A stretch of 64,000 bases of DNA from positions 49,440-113,439 of the forward strand of contig CAYUIQ010000003.1 of the NCBI GenBank assembly GCA_964444795.1, read 5' to 3'. The position numbers and the translations under genes are program-made. Source of the stretch: JABMRP01 sp964444795 (GTDB taxonomy: Bacteria; Planctomycetota; Planctomycetia; Pirellulales; Thermoguttaceae). Shown here one piece after another: positions 51,975-60,367 of the stretch. The notes beneath the pieces were generated by a model. It worked only from the letters and a program-made list of their open reading frames with translations. It did not search any database and was not told the origin of the DNA. Position 1 is the stretch's first letter; every line of letters begins with the position of its first letter.

Positions 51975-53560
51975 TGGCCATGAAGCCCCGCGAGAGAAAT
52001 CTGGCCGTCCTCACCGGCGCGCTGGTCTTGCTGGTCGGCGGTTTGTATGGCGGGCCGGCCGTTTCGTCCCTGTTCGGTGGAGGCGCGACGAGTGAAAGCA
52101 AGTTGGAGGAGGAAGTCCAAGAGAAGGAAGAGAAGGCGGAGAAAGCCCGCGAAACCCGCAGCCGGCTTGCCCGCTGGGAACACCGTTCGTTGCCCAGCAA
52201 CCGCGAGTTGGCCAAGTCGGTTTACGAAGACTGGCTGACCTCGCTGGCCGAAGAGAAACTGCTGAACTTCCACATGAATTCGAGCCGCAGCCGCAGTGCT
52301 CGGGAAGCCTACTGGCAGCTTTCGGTGATCTTCGACGCCGAGGGAACCATGGCCCATCTGACCGACTTCCTCCACGCCTTCTACTCCGCCGGTCATCTAC
52401 ACCGCATCCGTCAACTGGGGATCGTACCGGTCGAGGGCACCGACCCGAGCGACCCGATGATGAAACTCACGTTCACCGTCGACGCCCTCAGTCTCCCCGG
52501 CGCCGATCGCAAAGAGAAGCTCTTCGATGCGTCGAAGGCGGACGCCGAAGAAGGCATTCCGCGACCCCAACTTGGCGCTCTGGCCGCCTACGGACCGGCG
52601 CTGATCGAGCGCAATCCGTTTGCCATCTCCCCCTTGCCGCTGGCCGGCGACGACGAGTACGCCACGGTGGAGGAAACGCTGCTGCAAGTCGACGCCGAAA
52701 ATGGCCTGCTGAAGAACGACCAGATCAGTCCCGACCACACCGCTTCGATCGTCAAAAAGCCGCCGCACGGAACCTTGGAACTGAACCCCGACGGATCGTT
52801 TCAGTATACGCCGGACGAAAACTACTTCGGCAACGAACGCTTCACGTATCAAGTGGGCGGCGATCGGGAAACCTCGGAGCCGGCGACGGTGACCATTGCG
52901 GTATCCAACACGAACGACCCGCCCCAAGCGGTCGACGACGAGCGAGACTGCCTGCAAAACGAAACGCTGGAAGTCTCGTCCAGTCGCGGCTTGCTGGCCG
53001 ACGACGAAGATCTGGACCCGGACGTCAACATGGACCCCGGTGCCGATGCGCTGGTCGTGGAACTGGTCGAAGGCCCGACCCACGGATCGCTTACCCTGGA
53101 GCTCGACGGATCGTTTGAGTATACCCCGACGACCGATTTCCTGGGCGAGGACGCGTTCACGTATCGCGTCATCGATGAGAGTAAGACCGCCTCGGACCCG
53201 GCCACGGTGACGATCACCGTGGCGTTGCCCACCGAGGACGAGCCCACCGGTTTCGAGGTGCTCAAGCACGTGCATGTGACCGGTATCGTCGGCCGCAATG
53301 AAACGGCGCAGGTCTGGCTCCACAATCGCATCACCGGCGAGCTGCACAAGAAGTCCCAAGGCGAATCGCTCGTCATCGCCGACACCCAGGTGACCATTCT
53401 CCGCATCGGTGATCGGGAAGTGGAAATCGATCTCGACGGACAATCGCGCGCCGTGGCCAAAGGCGAGAGTCTTATCGAAGACCTGCCGGTCGAAGAGGAA
53501 GCCCCCGAGGGGGCGGACCCGTCGGATGAGGGCCAGCCGATGGATGACGATGGGGCGTAA
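51974..53560 (+). CDS. GspM/PilO-like protein fused to two Ig/cadherin-like repeats and a PilP/GspC-like domain
   Basis: 528 residues. Membrane helix about 10-32, coiled coil about 40-75 (KLEEEVQEKEEKAEKARETR), then a PilO/GspM-type ferredoxin-like domain to about 175 (YWQLSVIFDAEGTMAHLTDF). Two VCBS/cadherin-like repeats follow, about 213-310 and 311-420, each with a 'GLLxxD...HGxLxLxxDGSFxYTP...F.G...FTY.V' pattern. A C-terminal domain (about 425-505, VTGIVGRNETAQVWLHNRIT then VTILRIGDREVEIDLDGQ) looks like the PilP/GspC homology region. So one chain spans what are usually two or three proteins, with Ig repeats as a spacer. It is last in the operon; no secretin follows. Confidence 0.75.
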   Translation: MAMKPRERNLAVLTGALVLLVGGLYGGPAVSSLFGGGATSESKLEEEVQEKEEKAEKARETRSRLARWEHRSLPSNRELAKSVYEDWLTSLAEEKLLNFHMNSSRSRSAREAYWQLSVIFDAEGTMAHLTDFLHAFYSAGHLHRIRQLGIVPVEGTDPSDPMMKLTFTVDALSLPGADRKEKLFDASKADAEEGIPRPQLGALAAYGPALIERNPFAISPLPLAGDDEYATVEETLLQVDAENGLLKNDQISPDHTASIVKKPPHGTLELNPDGSFQYTPDENYFGNERFTYQVGGDRETSEPATVTIAVSNTNDPPQAVDDERDCLQNETLEVSSSRGLLADDEDLDPDVNMDPGADALVVELVEGPTHGSLTLELDGSFEYTPTTDFLGEDAFTYRVIDESKTASDPATVTITVALPTEDEPTGFEVLKHVHVTGIVGRNETAQVWLHNRITGELHKKSQGESLVIADTQVTILRIGDREVEIDLDGQSRAVAKGESLIEDLPVEEEAPEGADPSDEGQPMDDDGA

Positions 53561-53671
53561 GGCGGACGCACGCGGCGCGGGCCGTTTCGCACGCCGCGCC
53601 GGGCACGAGTGCCCGGGCTGAACATCCTGGCCAATTCAGCGACCCCCTTCTCACCGCGGCGTCGGGTTGGC

Positions 53672-53677
53672 TATAAT
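53672..53677 (+). promoter_or_regulatory. -10 like TATAAT before an oxidoreductase gene
   Basis: Perfect TATAAT, with TTCTCA 18 bases upstream as a weak -35, 50 bases before the ATG at 53727 and after the end of the secretion operon. Confidence 0.4.
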
Positions 53678-53726
53678 CGCCAGTCCGGCATACTCGACGA
53701 TTCACGCCCGTTTGGGAGTTCGTTCC

Positions 53727-54818
53727 ATGGCTATCGGATTTGGGATTATCGGTTGCGGCATGATTTCGGAATTTCACGCCCGGGCAATCGCCGACGTGCG
53801 GGGAGCGCGGCTGGAGGCCTGTTTCGACATGGTTCCGGCCGCGGCTGATCGGCTGGCCGGGGCGACCGGCTGCCGGGCCTACCACGATCTGGACGCAATG
53901 CTGGCCGACCCGGCCGTCGATGTGGTCACCATCGGCACACCCAGCGGCGCCCATCTCGACCCGGCCGTTGCGGCGGCTCGAGCCGGAAAGCACGTGATCG
54001 TCGAAAAACCGCTGGAAATCACCCTGAAACGCTGCGACAAGATCATCGCCGAATGTGAGAAGGCCGGGGTGGTTCTCTCGGCCGTCTTTCCCTCGCGGTT
54101 CCACGGTTCGTGTATCGAAATGAAAAAGGCCGTCGATCAGGGCCGCTTCGGAACGCTCACCGTCGGCGACGCCTTCGTCAAATGGTATCGCACGCAAGCA
54201 TACTACGATAGCGGCGCCTGGCGCGGCACGTGGGAACTGGACGGCGGCGGCGCTCTGATGAATCAGGCCATTCACACGGTCGACCTCTTAACCTGGCTCA
54301 TGGGACCGGTGGTCGAGATCCGTGCCCAGACGGCGCTGCTGGCCCACAAGCGGATCGCCGTGGAAGACGTCGCCATGGCCACCCTGCGATTTGCCAACGG
54401 GGCGATGGGCATCATCGAGGCCAGCACGGCCATCTATCCCGGCTATTTGAAGCGAATCGAGATCCACGGCTCGGCCGGATCGGCGGTGATGGAGGAAGAG
54501 GATCTGGTAAAGTGGGATTTTGCGAAGAAGCGGGCTCGCGATGCGGCCATCCACCGTCAAATGGCTGAGACCAAGAGTGGTGGCGGCGGAGCGGCCGATC
54601 CGTCGGCCATCGGCCACCACGGCCACACCCAGCAGTTCAAGGACGTCGTGGCCGCCATCCGCAAAGGGCGCAAGCCGGCCGTCGATGGCCCCGAAGGCCG
54701 CCGCTCCGTGGAAATCATCCTGGGGATCTACAAGGCGGCCGAAACAGGCCGGGCTGTCCAGTTGCCGCTGGAGCGTGATCCCGTGCTCAAGGCGCGCAAG
54801 ACGGGCGTGGGGGGGTAG
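53727..54818 (+). CDS. Gfo/Idh/MocA family oxidoreductase (cytoplasmic type)
   Basis: 363 residues. Rossmann motif FGIIGCGMISEFHARAI, VIVEKPLEITLKRCD with the EKP lysine, and C-terminal domain with GGGALMNQAIHTVDLLTWL, the conserved His/Asp pair. No export signal. Family members act on sugars or inositols with NAD(P); substrate unknown. The ATG at 53727 is set by the Rossmann strand beginning at once. It follows the secretion operon but has its own -10 candidate and no functional link to it. Confidence 0.9.
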   Translation: MAIGFGIIGCGMISEFHARAIADVRGARLEACFDMVPAAADRLAGATGCRAYHDLDAMLADPAVDVVTIGTPSGAHLDPAVAAARAGKHVIVEKPLEITLKRCDKIIAECEKAGVVLSAVFPSRFHGSCIEMKKAVDQGRFGTLTVGDAFVKWYRTQAYYDSGAWRGTWELDGGGALMNQAIHTVDLLTWLMGPVVEIRAQTALLAHKRIAVEDVAMATLRFANGAMGIIEASTAIYPGYLKRIEIHGSAGSAVMEEEDLVKWDFAKKRARDAAIHRQMAETKSGGGGAADPSAIGHHGHTQQFKDVVAAIRKGRKPAVDGPEGRRSVEIILGIYKAAETGRAVQLPLERDPVLKARKTGVGG

Positions 54819-54914
54819 TAGAAATCGCTCTTGGCTCAGCGGCCTATTACGGCGACAATGGGCCCGACTCAGGATCGATTCCTCGCGATGCGACGGTGGG
54901 AAAGGACTTCCACA

Positions 54915-55841
54915 GTGCGTTTCAGGCTTGTCGTTGACTATCTTGTGTATCTTGTCGTGCGCGCGCTGATCTGCATTGTCCAGGCGATGCGGATCGAGAC
55001 CGCTCAGAAGGTGGCCAACTGCCTGGCTTGGCTCCTGGGCGACGTCATCGGGGTGCGGGCCAAAGTCGTCGATGAGAACCTTCGACACGCTTTTCCCGAT
55101 CTCTCCCCACACCGACGCCGCCAACTTGCCCGGCGGATGTGGGAGCATTTGTTCCTGTTGGTCCTGGAAGTGGCCCACGCGCCGCGGAAAATTCACGAGA
55201 CGAACTGGCGGCGCTACGTTCGCCTCAAAGACCAACCCCGGCTGGTGCGATGCTTGCTCGATCGGCGGCCGACGCTGATTGTCACGGCCCATTTCGGCAA
55301 CTTCGAGGCCGGAGGGTATATTCTGGGCGTCCTCGGATTTCCCACGTACACCGTCGCGCGAACCCTGGACAATCCGTTCCTCGACCGGTTCATCAACCGT
55401 TTCCGAGGCGGTACCGGGCAGCACGTCATTCCCAAGAAAGGCGGATTCGATCAAATCCTCGACGTTCTGGCCAATAACGGGATAATGACCCTTCTGGCGG
55501 ATCAACATGCCGGCCGAAAGGGCTGTTGGGTCGAATTCTTCGGGCGACGTGCCTCGGCCCACAAAGCGATCGCCTTGCTCTCGCTGGAAAACGATGCGCC
55601 GATCGTCATCTCATACGTCAAACGGCTGAATCGGCCGTTGTACTTGGAGATGGGAACCACGGATGTGGCCGACCCGCGCGATGCGGATCGACAACTCACC
55701 ACGATCCCGGATCTCACCCAGTGGTACACCAGCGAGCTGGAGAAGTTCATTCGCCAGGCACCCCACCAATACTGGTGGGTACACCGTCGCTGGAAAGATG
55801 TCCCGCCACGACATCGTGCCAAACGAAAAACGGCAGCCTAG
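54915..55841 (+). CDS. lipid A biosynthesis acyltransferase-like (LpxL/HtrB family)
   Basis: 308 residues. N-terminal membrane segment (LVVDYLVYLVVRALICIVQA). Catalytic motif TAHFGNFEAGGY (H-x4-E with the H[FN]GN[FW]E pattern), then VARTLDNPFLDRFINRFR with the conserved Arg, and LLADQHAGRKG, the D-Q-x family motif. These enzymes add secondary acyl chains to lipid A precursors at the inner membrane face, and planctomycetes do encode them. GTG 54915 is preferred: AAAGGA is 9 bases upstream and the membrane segment starts there. In-frame ATGs at 54858 and 54888 are alternatives. Confidence 0.82.
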   Translation: MRFRLVVDYLVYLVVRALICIVQAMRIETAQKVANCLAWLLGDVIGVRAKVVDENLRHAFPDLSPHRRRQLARRMWEHLFLLVLEVAHAPRKIHETNWRRYVRLKDQPRLVRCLLDRRPTLIVTAHFGNFEAGGYILGVLGFPTYTVARTLDNPFLDRFINRFRGGTGQHVIPKKGGFDQILDVLANNGIMTLLADQHAGRKGCWVEFFGRRASAHKAIALLSLENDAPIVISYVKRLNRPLYLEMGTTDVADPRDADRQLTTIPDLTQWYTSELEKFIRQAPHQYWWVHRRWKDVPPRHRAKRKTAA

Positions 55842-55880
55842 CTGAGTTTAGCCCCGGCACTTGTGCCGGGAGTTGGCGTC

Positions 55881-55958
55881 TCGGGTGCCATAGGCGGCTT
55901 GCCGGCCCTTGTTTTCCCGAGATTCGGCAAGGGCGGGCAAGCCGCCCATGGCACCCGA
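55881..55958. repeat. palindromic element (78 bp)
   Basis: TCGGGTGCCATAGGCGGCTT...CCCTTG and its inverted copy CAAGGGCGGGCAAGCCGCCC..GGCACCCGA around a 16-base centre, so the transcript would fold into a long hairpin. The outer GGGTGCCA is shared with the 250- and 92-bp elements. It lies 40 bases after the acyltransferase stop and may act as a terminator. The rest of the gap up to 56126 holds only a TATAAT (56023-56028). Confidence 0.7.
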
Positions 55959-56125
55959 AACGCCGAACACCCTTTTTACGATCGACTTCAAGCCCCGCCT
56001 GGATCGAACCCCGTGGCGCCCCTATAATTGCGTGCCGTGAGCGTTGCCCCAACGCGACTACCCCGTGTCGGTCGGATGTCATGCCATTCGTCCATGGGGG
56101 CCACTGGAACTGACGGCAGTCTGCC

Positions 56126-57126
56126 ATGCTGAGCTATCGATCATTTTGCAACACGGACCCGCCGCTGCTGGTCTCCTTGTGGCGCAGCCGGATCGGCCAA
56201 CCGGGTTTGGCACGATCGGTCTCGGTGGATCTGATCGAGCAGCTTCTGCTGGCCAAGCTCTACTTCGATCCGCAAGGCCTGATCCTCGCGCTGGAAGACG
56301 ACCAGCCCGTGGGATTCGCCCATGCCGGGTTCGGACCCAACGAAGAGGAGAGCCGGCTCTCGACCCAGTTGGGCGTGACGAGCATGATCATGGTTCGGCC
56401 GGACGACGACGAGAGGGAAGTGGCCGCGGGGTTGCTCCAGCGATGTGAAGCCCACTTGCGCCAGCGCGGGGCCCAAGTCCTCTACGGCGGCGGGATCCGT
56501 CCCTTGAATCCGTTCTACCTGGGCCTCTACGGCGGAAGCGAGTTGCCGGGGATACTCGACTCCGATCTTGTCGCCCGGCAGGCGTTTGCCGAGAACGGCT
56601 ACACGGAAATCGAGCGCACCGTCGTCTTGCGCCGCGATCTGCTGGATTTTCGGCCAGCGGTGAACCGGCAACTGATCCAACTCAGCCGCCGCATGATGAT
56701 CGAGATCGTCGTCGATCCGCCGTCGCGAACCTGGTGGGAAGCCTGCACGACGGGTGATTTCGACATGACGCGGATTCAACTCCGGCCGCGCGGCGGCGGC
56801 CCCGTGTTGGCCGACGCCATGATGCGGAGCATGGACCCGATCTCCGGCACCGGCTTCGCTCGAGCCGCCGGGCTGACCGAACTGAACGTCGATCGCCAAC
56901 ACCGCCGCCAGGGATTGGCGACGTTTCTGCTCGCCGAGACCTTTCGCCACCTGACCCGCCAAGGCGTATCGGTCGTGGAAACGCAAACCATGCAAGAAAA
57001 CGGCCCGGCCCTGGGACTGTACGCCAAACTCGGCTTCGAGGAAACTGACCACGGCGGAGTGTTTCGCCGCGATGGCTACTATACGGAACTCACGCGACAC
57101 AATCGAACTGGCTTTTGCCCACATAG
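56126..57126 (+). CDS. tandem GNAT-family acetyltransferase, 3' end unclear
   Basis: Recognisable protein about 320 residues. An N-terminal GNAT-like half (LILALEDDQPVGFAHAGFG; LGVTSMIMVRPDDDE) and a C-terminal GNAT half with the acetyl-CoA loop VDRQHRRQGLATFLL, then ALGLYAKLGFEETDHGGVFR. Homology ends near 57095 but the frame has no stop until 59002, deep inside paralogue D. A stop at 57124-57126 exists one frame away (a -1 shift). The end given here assumes such a shift or sequence error; an alternative is a genuine 958-residue overlapping ORF. A TATAAT at 56023-56028 may drive it. Substrate unknown. Confidence 0.65.
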
Positions 57127-57137
57127 GAAACAACTTC

Positions 57138-60100
57138 ATGGTCCAAACAACGAGAATTTGTGGGCTTCTGCCCGTGGCCATGGTGTTCGCGATCATCCTG
57201 CACACCGCCCCTATGCACGGCCAGAGCACGCAGCGAGACCTGGCGAGGGAGATTCTCCAGTCGAGCGAGGTGAGCGGCGGGCTGGTGGTTCATCTGGGAT
57301 GTGGAGACGGCACCTTGACCGCGGCGCTGGGTGCCAACGATCGCTACGTGGTCCACGGCCTGAGCACGGACGCCGAAGACGTCGGCAAGGCCCGGACGAC
57401 GATCCGCTCGCAAGGCGTGTATGGCAAGGTGTCCGTCGGCACGTACGACGGCCGGCATCTTCCGTACGCCGACAATCTGGTGAACCTCGTCGTCTCCGCG
57501 GATCCGAGCGACGTTACCATGGACGAAGTGATGCGCGTGCTGTGTCCCCGGGGTGTGGCGTACATCCGCAAAGACGGCGCCTGGGAGAAGACAGTCAAGC
57601 CATGGCCCGACGAAATCGACGAGTGGACCCACTGGCTTCACGACGCCGACGGCAACGCGGTGGCCGACGACACGGTCGTGGGACCGCCGCGCCACGCGCG
57701 GTGGATTGCCGATCCCCGCTGGCAGCGTCATCACGAGATGTCGCCCAGTCTCGACGCCATGGTGTCGGCCGGCGGCCGCCTGTTTGCGATTATCAACGAG
57801 ACCCCGGCGGGGATCGACGGATTGCCCGACCGCTGGGCGTTGGTCGCGCGCGATGCGTTCAACGGAAAATTCCTCTGGAAGCGGCCGATTGCCGAGTGGG
57901 GTTGGCGCCAGTGGAGCGATCACTCGTACGGCCATGGCCGTTGGAACTTGCCCACGCATATCCCCCGGCGACTCGTGGCGGTGGAAGATCGGGTCTACGC
58001 GACCTTGGGTTTCAACGCACCCCTCTCGGCGCTCGACGCGGCGACCGGCCGTACGCTGATGACTTATCCGGAAAGTCAACTCGCCGACGAGATCCTCTAT
58101 CACGAGGGGACCCTGATCCTGGCCGTCAACAACGCCGCGCAGGGGCCGGGACACGTCGACACGAAACCGCCGGTGACCAAGTCGGTCGTCGCGCTGGACG
58201 CCGAAACGGGCCGCCTTCTCTGGAAAACGGGCGATTTCCACGGCGCGGCTTCCAAGGCCGACGCCATCGAGCGAATCACCCATCTCACGATGATTACCGG
58301 CGGCGGCCGTGTGTATCTCACCGAAGAAGACGCCGTGGTTGCCCTGGACCTGGAGACCGGCAAGCGGATGTGGCGCATGGAGCGATCGCCGCAAAAGAAG
58401 ACGGTGACCTACGGCCATTACTACTACAAGAATCTGTGCGGCATGGTCTATCACGACCGCGTCGTGCTCTTCATGCAACCCGACGGGAGGACCAAGAACG
58501 CCCCGTGGAACGGTCCGGTGAAAGCCACTCTGTCGGGAATCTCCGCCACCACGGGCGACACGCTTTGGACCCGCCCGTGCGGCCTCTGGGGACATTACAA
58601 CCCGGGCGATCTGTTCGTCGTCGACGGACTCGCCTGGGTCCACGACGGCGAATCGTTCTCGATGATGGGCGTCGACCCGCACAGCGGCGAGGTGAAGAGG
58701 GAAATCTCGACGAAAAAGGCGCTGGACCAGGGACACCATCACCGCTGCTACCGCAACAAGGCGACCACGGAGTATTTCTTTACCGGCAGACGGGGCGTCG
58801 AGACCATCGATATCCGGTCGGGCGAGAACCTGCGGCATCATTGGGTTCGCGGCACCTGTCGCTACGGCGTGTTGCCCTGCAATGGGCTGCTCTACGCGCC
58901 GCCGCACCCGTGCATCTGCTACATCACGGCCAAGCTCACCGGCCTCTGGGCGCTGGCGCCGGAAACAAAAGCGGAAAGTGGAAAGCGGAAAGCGGAGGAT
59001 GAAGCGAGATTGGAACGAGGACCCGCTTATGATTTCGAGGCCGTTCCGCTTTCCGCTCTCGGCTTTCCGCTTTCGGGCGATTGGCCGACGTTCCGTCACG
59101 ACGCGGCCCGAAGCGGAGCGGCCAGTACGACGGTTTCTCGCGATTTGAGCCGCGTGTGGGAAGCCTCGCTGGAAGGCCGGCCGAGCAGCCCGGTGATCGC
59201 CGTCGGAAAGGTTCTGGTGACGACGCCCGATACGCATACCGTTTGGGCCCTCGATGCGGCCGACGGCAAGCCGCTTTGGAACTTCACGGCCGGAGCGAGA
59301 GTCGATTCGCCACCGACCGTACACGGTGATCGGGTCCTGTTTGGTTCGGCCGATGGCTGGGTTTATTGCCTGCGGATGGAAGGCGGCGAGTTGGCCTGGC
59401 GACTCCGAGCGGCACCCGACGATACGCTCATCGGCGTCCGCGACCAATTGGAATCACCCTGGCCCGTGCATGGAAATGTGTTGATTCGCCAGGGCGTGGC
59501 CTACTTCGCCGCCGGACGATCGTCGTTTCTCGACGGCGGCATCCGCGTCTTTGCCGTGGACCCCGGGACGGGCAAAGTGCTCCAGAAGCAGCAGATCTAC
59601 AGCCCCGATCCGGAGACGGGCGACATGGTCGACAACCGCATGCGATACGACATGCCCCAGGACGCGCCCGGCGCGCTGCCGGATATCATGGTCGGCGACG
59701 ACACGAGCGTCTACATGCGACATCTGCGGTTCGATCCGGCCGATCTACAATATGCGAGTGCCATCAAACTCGCCCCGCCGCCGCGGAAGACACGTCCGGC
59801 GAATCTCACCCCGGGCCCACACCTGCGAGCCGATGCCGGCCTGCTCGACGACTCCTGGTTCAACCAAACCTACTGGACGGTCGACGCCCGCTCACACAGC
59901 AAGCTCCTGGTCTTCGACGCCGACGCGGCCTACGGCGTCAAACCCTTCCCCGCCAGTGCCCGCCACTCTCGGGCGGTCTTCAAGCCGGGGACCGAAGGCT
60001 ACACGCTATTTGCCCACGAGCGGCCAAGCCATCAGGCTCGCTGGTCGAAGAAGGTGCCGGTGCGCATCATGGCGATGGCCGTTGCCGGCGAGACGCTCTT

Positions 60101-60320
60101 CGCGGCCGGCTCGCCCGACGTCGTCGATTCGGCCGATCCGTGGGCGGCGATCGACGGCCGGCAAGGCGCCGTGCTCTGGGCCGTCTCGACTGCCAACGGT
60201 GAGAAGCTCGCCGAGACCAGGCTCGACAGCCCGCCGATCTTCAACGGCATGGCCGCCGCCGGACGGCGACTGTACGTTTCGACCACCAGCGGCAAAGTCG
60301 TCTGCCTCGGCGGCCGGTAG
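57138..60320 (+). CDS. giant secreted methyltransferase-fold / PQQ-type propeller protein (paralogue D)
   Basis: 1060 residues. Signal peptide about 1-30 (HGQSTQ). SAM-methyltransferase-like domain with intact VVHLGCGDGTLTAAL and LPYADNLVNLVVSAD. Linker DEWTHWLHDADGN. Propeller halves after GPPRHARWIAD and at WPTFRHDAARSGA (about 649). Signature HHRCYRNKATT, WVRGTCRYG and PCICY. No LamG domain; layout closest to paralogue B. The inter-half linker (about 610-646) is swollen by two inverted heptamer arrays translated as KAESGKRKAEDEA and VPLSALGFPLSG around the native LERGPAYD. AGGAAA lies about 9 bases before the ATG. It starts 12 bases after the presumed GNAT end, so the two are probably co-transcribed. 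Confidence 0.8.
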   Translation: MVQTTRICGLLPVAMVFAIILHTAPMHGQSTQRDLAREILQSSEVSGGLVVHLGCGDGTLTAALGANDRYVVHGLSTDAEDVGKARTTIRSQGVYGKVSVGTYDGRHLPYADNLVNLVVSADPSDVTMDEVMRVLCPRGVAYIRKDGAWEKTVKPWPDEIDEWTHWLHDADGNAVADDTVVGPPRHARWIADPRWQRHHEMSPSLDAMVSAGGRLFAIINETPAGIDGLPDRWALVARDAFNGKFLWKRPIAEWGWRQWSDHSYGHGRWNLPTHIPRRLVAVEDRVYATLGFNAPLSALDAATGRTLMTYPESQLADEILYHEGTLILAVNNAAQGPGHVDTKPPVTKSVVALDAETGRLLWKTGDFHGAASKADAIERITHLTMITGGGRVYLTEEDAVVALDLETGKRMWRMERSPQKKTVTYGHYYYKNLCGMVYHDRVVLFMQPDGRTKNAPWNGPVKATLSGISATTGDTLWTRPCGLWGHYNPGDLFVVDGLAWVHDGESFSMMGVDPHSGEVKREISTKKALDQGHHHRCYRNKATTEYFFTGRRGVETIDIRSGENLRHHWVRGTCRYGVLPCNGLLYAPPHPCICYITAKLTGLWALAPETKAESGKRKAEDEARLERGPAYDFEAVPLSALGFPLSGDWPTFRHDAARSGAASTTVSRDLSRVWEASLEGRPSSPVIAVGKVLVTTPDTHTVWALDAADGKPLWNFTAGARVDSPPTVHGDRVLFGSADGWVYCLRMEGGELAWRLRAAPDDTLIGVRDQLESPWPVHGNVLIRQGVAYFAAGRSSFLDGGIRVFAVDPGTGKVLQKQQIYSPDPETGDMVDNRMRYDMPQDAPGALPDIMVGDDTSVYMRHLRFDPADLQYASAIKLAPPPRKTRPANLTPGPHLRADAGLLDDSWFNQTYWTVDARSHSKLLVFDADAAYGVKPFPASARHSRAVFKPGTEGYTLFAHERPSHQARWSKKVPVRIMAMAVAGETLFAAGSPDVVDSADPWAAIDGRQGAVLWAVSTANGEKLAETRLDSPPIFNGMAAAGRRLYVSTTSGKVVCLGGR
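58967..59075. repeat. inverted heptamer arrays inside paralogue D
   Basis: Left array 58967-58998 matches 2595-2625 almost base for base; right array 59043-59075 is CCGCTTT-type. Both lie in frame in the linker between the two propeller halves. A degenerate trace occupies the same linker in paralogue C (31773-31800). Confidence 0.7.
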
Positions 60321-60367
60321 GCGGTGAGCGACCGCCAGACACCCGTCCATCTCACTGTTACTGAACA

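Noticed and set aside
43114..53560. Operon read as a plain type IV pilus
   Set aside because: The order E-F-G-H-I-J-K with a G-type major pseudopilin (LPTDPWGNAYQY) is that of a T2SS; no PilT or pilin genes are seen, though the last two genes have PilM/N/O/P flavour.
57090..59447. 785-codon open frame on the minus strand opposite paralogue D
   Set aside because: It mirrors the codon structure of a well-supported gene on the other strand, has Val/Gly/Arg-rich shadow composition and no domain. Similar shadows (13334-15133, 17140-18906, 7281-8867, 4910-6175) follow from high GC at third positions.
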